Source: CALXCT01 sp964422185
GTDB lineage: Bacteria > Bacillota > Clostridia > Oscillospirales > Oscillospiraceae
Assembly: GCA_964422185.1 (NCBI GenBank)
Contig: CAYRAG010000077.1
Span: 1-6,236, forward strand
DNA: 6,236 nt
Reading direction: 5' to 3'
The notes beneath the pieces are model-generated. The model was not told where the DNA came from and searched no databases. It worked only from the letters and a program-made list of their open reading frames with translations. Positions 5,838 to 6,236 of this stretch are shown one piece after another. Both the position numbers and the translations under genes were made by a program. Positions within the stretch are counted from its first letter, which is position 1; every line of letters starts with the position of its first letter.

Positions 5838-5956
5838 TGCATTTCCGGGAAATTATGTTAACTTTTTGTGAACCAGGCCCGGGAAATCCGGGGATAAGGC
5901 GGCCTGCGCAGTTTCGGGTGTCCGGGCGGGCGTGCGGAAAAATGCGGAAATTGTTG

Positions 5957-5985
5957 TTGACAGGCCCGGCGGATTCTGCTATCAT
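5957..5985 (+). promoter_or_regulatory. Near-consensus sigma-A promoter for the tRNA gene
   Basis: Perfect -35 TTGACA (5957-5962), 17-bp spacer and -10 TATCAT (5980-5985, 5/6). The inferred start near 5992 lies about 113 nt before the tRNA, which is long for a tRNA 5' leader. No closer promoter of similar quality is visible. Confidence 0.75.
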
Positions 5986-6073
5986 ATCCCTTGCCCGATT
6001 CGGGGGCGGCTCTGGCTGCCCAGGTGAGGGCGCCGTACGGCCGGGTTTCGGCGGGGCGGAAAAATGGAATATT

Positions 6074-6089
6074 CCGGTGACCCGGTGAC
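6074..6089 (+). repeat. Tandem 8-bp duplication in the tRNA leader
   Basis: CCGGTGAC occurs twice without spacing, followed by GGG. The unit can fold as CCCG-GTGA-CGGG with a GNRA-type loop, flanked by an outer CCGG/CCGG pairing. It lies 15 bp before the tRNA. It may be a processing structure or a simple slippage duplication. Confidence 0.6.
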
Positions 6090-6104
6090 GGGTTCCGGCC
6101 ATGT

Positions 6105-6180
<76 letters not shown>

Positions 6181-6188
6181 AAAATAAT

Positions 6189-6223
6189 GACTCACACAGT
6201 TTTCATGTGTGAGTCGTTGTTTT
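6189..6223 (+). terminator. Intrinsic terminator after the tRNA
   Basis: Perfect 10-bp stem GACTCACACA (6189-6198) and TGTGTGAGTC (6206-6215) with a 7-nt loop GTTTTCA, extendable by three weaker pairs (AAT with GTT), followed by the T-rich tract GTTGTTTT. It begins 8 nt after the CCA end. Confidence 0.88.
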
Positions 6224-6236
6224 ATCTGCCGTTTTT

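Larger units (their letters stand above)
5580..6104. other. 525-bp region without a conventional gene, rich in transcription signals
   Basis: It contains, from left to right, the bidirectional terminator of the protease gene (5587-5618), a compact minus-strand transcription unit (about 5651-5837), and a plus-strand promoter (5957-5985) with a long leader toward the tRNA. Between 5838 and 5956 I see only a direct repeat of CCGGGAAAT (5845-5853 and 5879-5887) and no coding signal. The leader 5992-6104 is GC-rich and contains the palindrome GGAATATTCC (6066-6075) and a tandem 8-mer. Confidence 0.7.

Noticed and set aside
5672..6088. 138-codon plus-strand frame starting with GTG inside a terminator hairpin
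   Set aside because: It has no ribosome binding site, its start lies in the stem of a minus-strand terminator, and it runs through two promoters with no domain-like composition.

Overview
The window is GC-rich (clearly above 60% by eye) and gene-dense, with strong AGGAGG-type ribosome binding sites, a TTG start and an S-layer-homology (SLH) surface protein. Together with a PurA of the type I associate with Clostridia, this suggests a Gram-positive anaerobe of the high-GC Clostridia (Oscillospiraceae-like, gut Flavonifractor/Oscillibacter relatives). That placement is inference from protein features; no rRNA is present.

Layout. Positions 1-2011, minus strand: a proBA proline-biosynthesis operon. 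The glutamate 5-kinase gene proB (short form, no PUA domain) overlaps the start of proA by 4 bp (ATGA). proA runs off the left edge of the window a few codons before its end. Positions 2012-2312: a divergent intergenic region with an extended -10 promoter candidate for proBA, a consensus-like promoter for purA, and a purA leader of about 120 nt with two hairpins. Positions 2313-3596, plus strand: purA, followed by a terminator-like hairpin. Positions 3693-5579, plus strand: a secreted S41-family (CtpA-type) serine protease with a PDZ domain and three C-terminal SLH repeats, followed by a strong bidirectional terminator.

Positions 5580-6104 hold no conventional gene but are not empty. On the minus strand, within about 190 bp, there is a near-consensus promoter (TTGACA-17-TATACT), a 15-bp operator-like dyad over the -10/start region, a Shine-Dalgarno sequence, a 24-codon TTG-start ORF that could instead be a structured small RNA, and a canonical intrinsic terminator. 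I do not recognise this unit, and it is the best candidate in the window for something undescribed. A second near-consensus promoter on the plus strand then leads, over about 110 nt, to a tRNA-Ala(GGC) gene with encoded CCA and its own terminator at the right edge.

The two housekeeping blocks (proBA and purA) are unrelated in pathway (glutamate to proline; IMP to AMP) and appear to be neighbours only through divergent promoters. The protease is probably a separate unit or a read-through gene. The intergenic RNA unit and the tRNA are each independently promoted and terminated. I see no insertion sequence, CRISPR array, phage gene or recognised riboswitch class.
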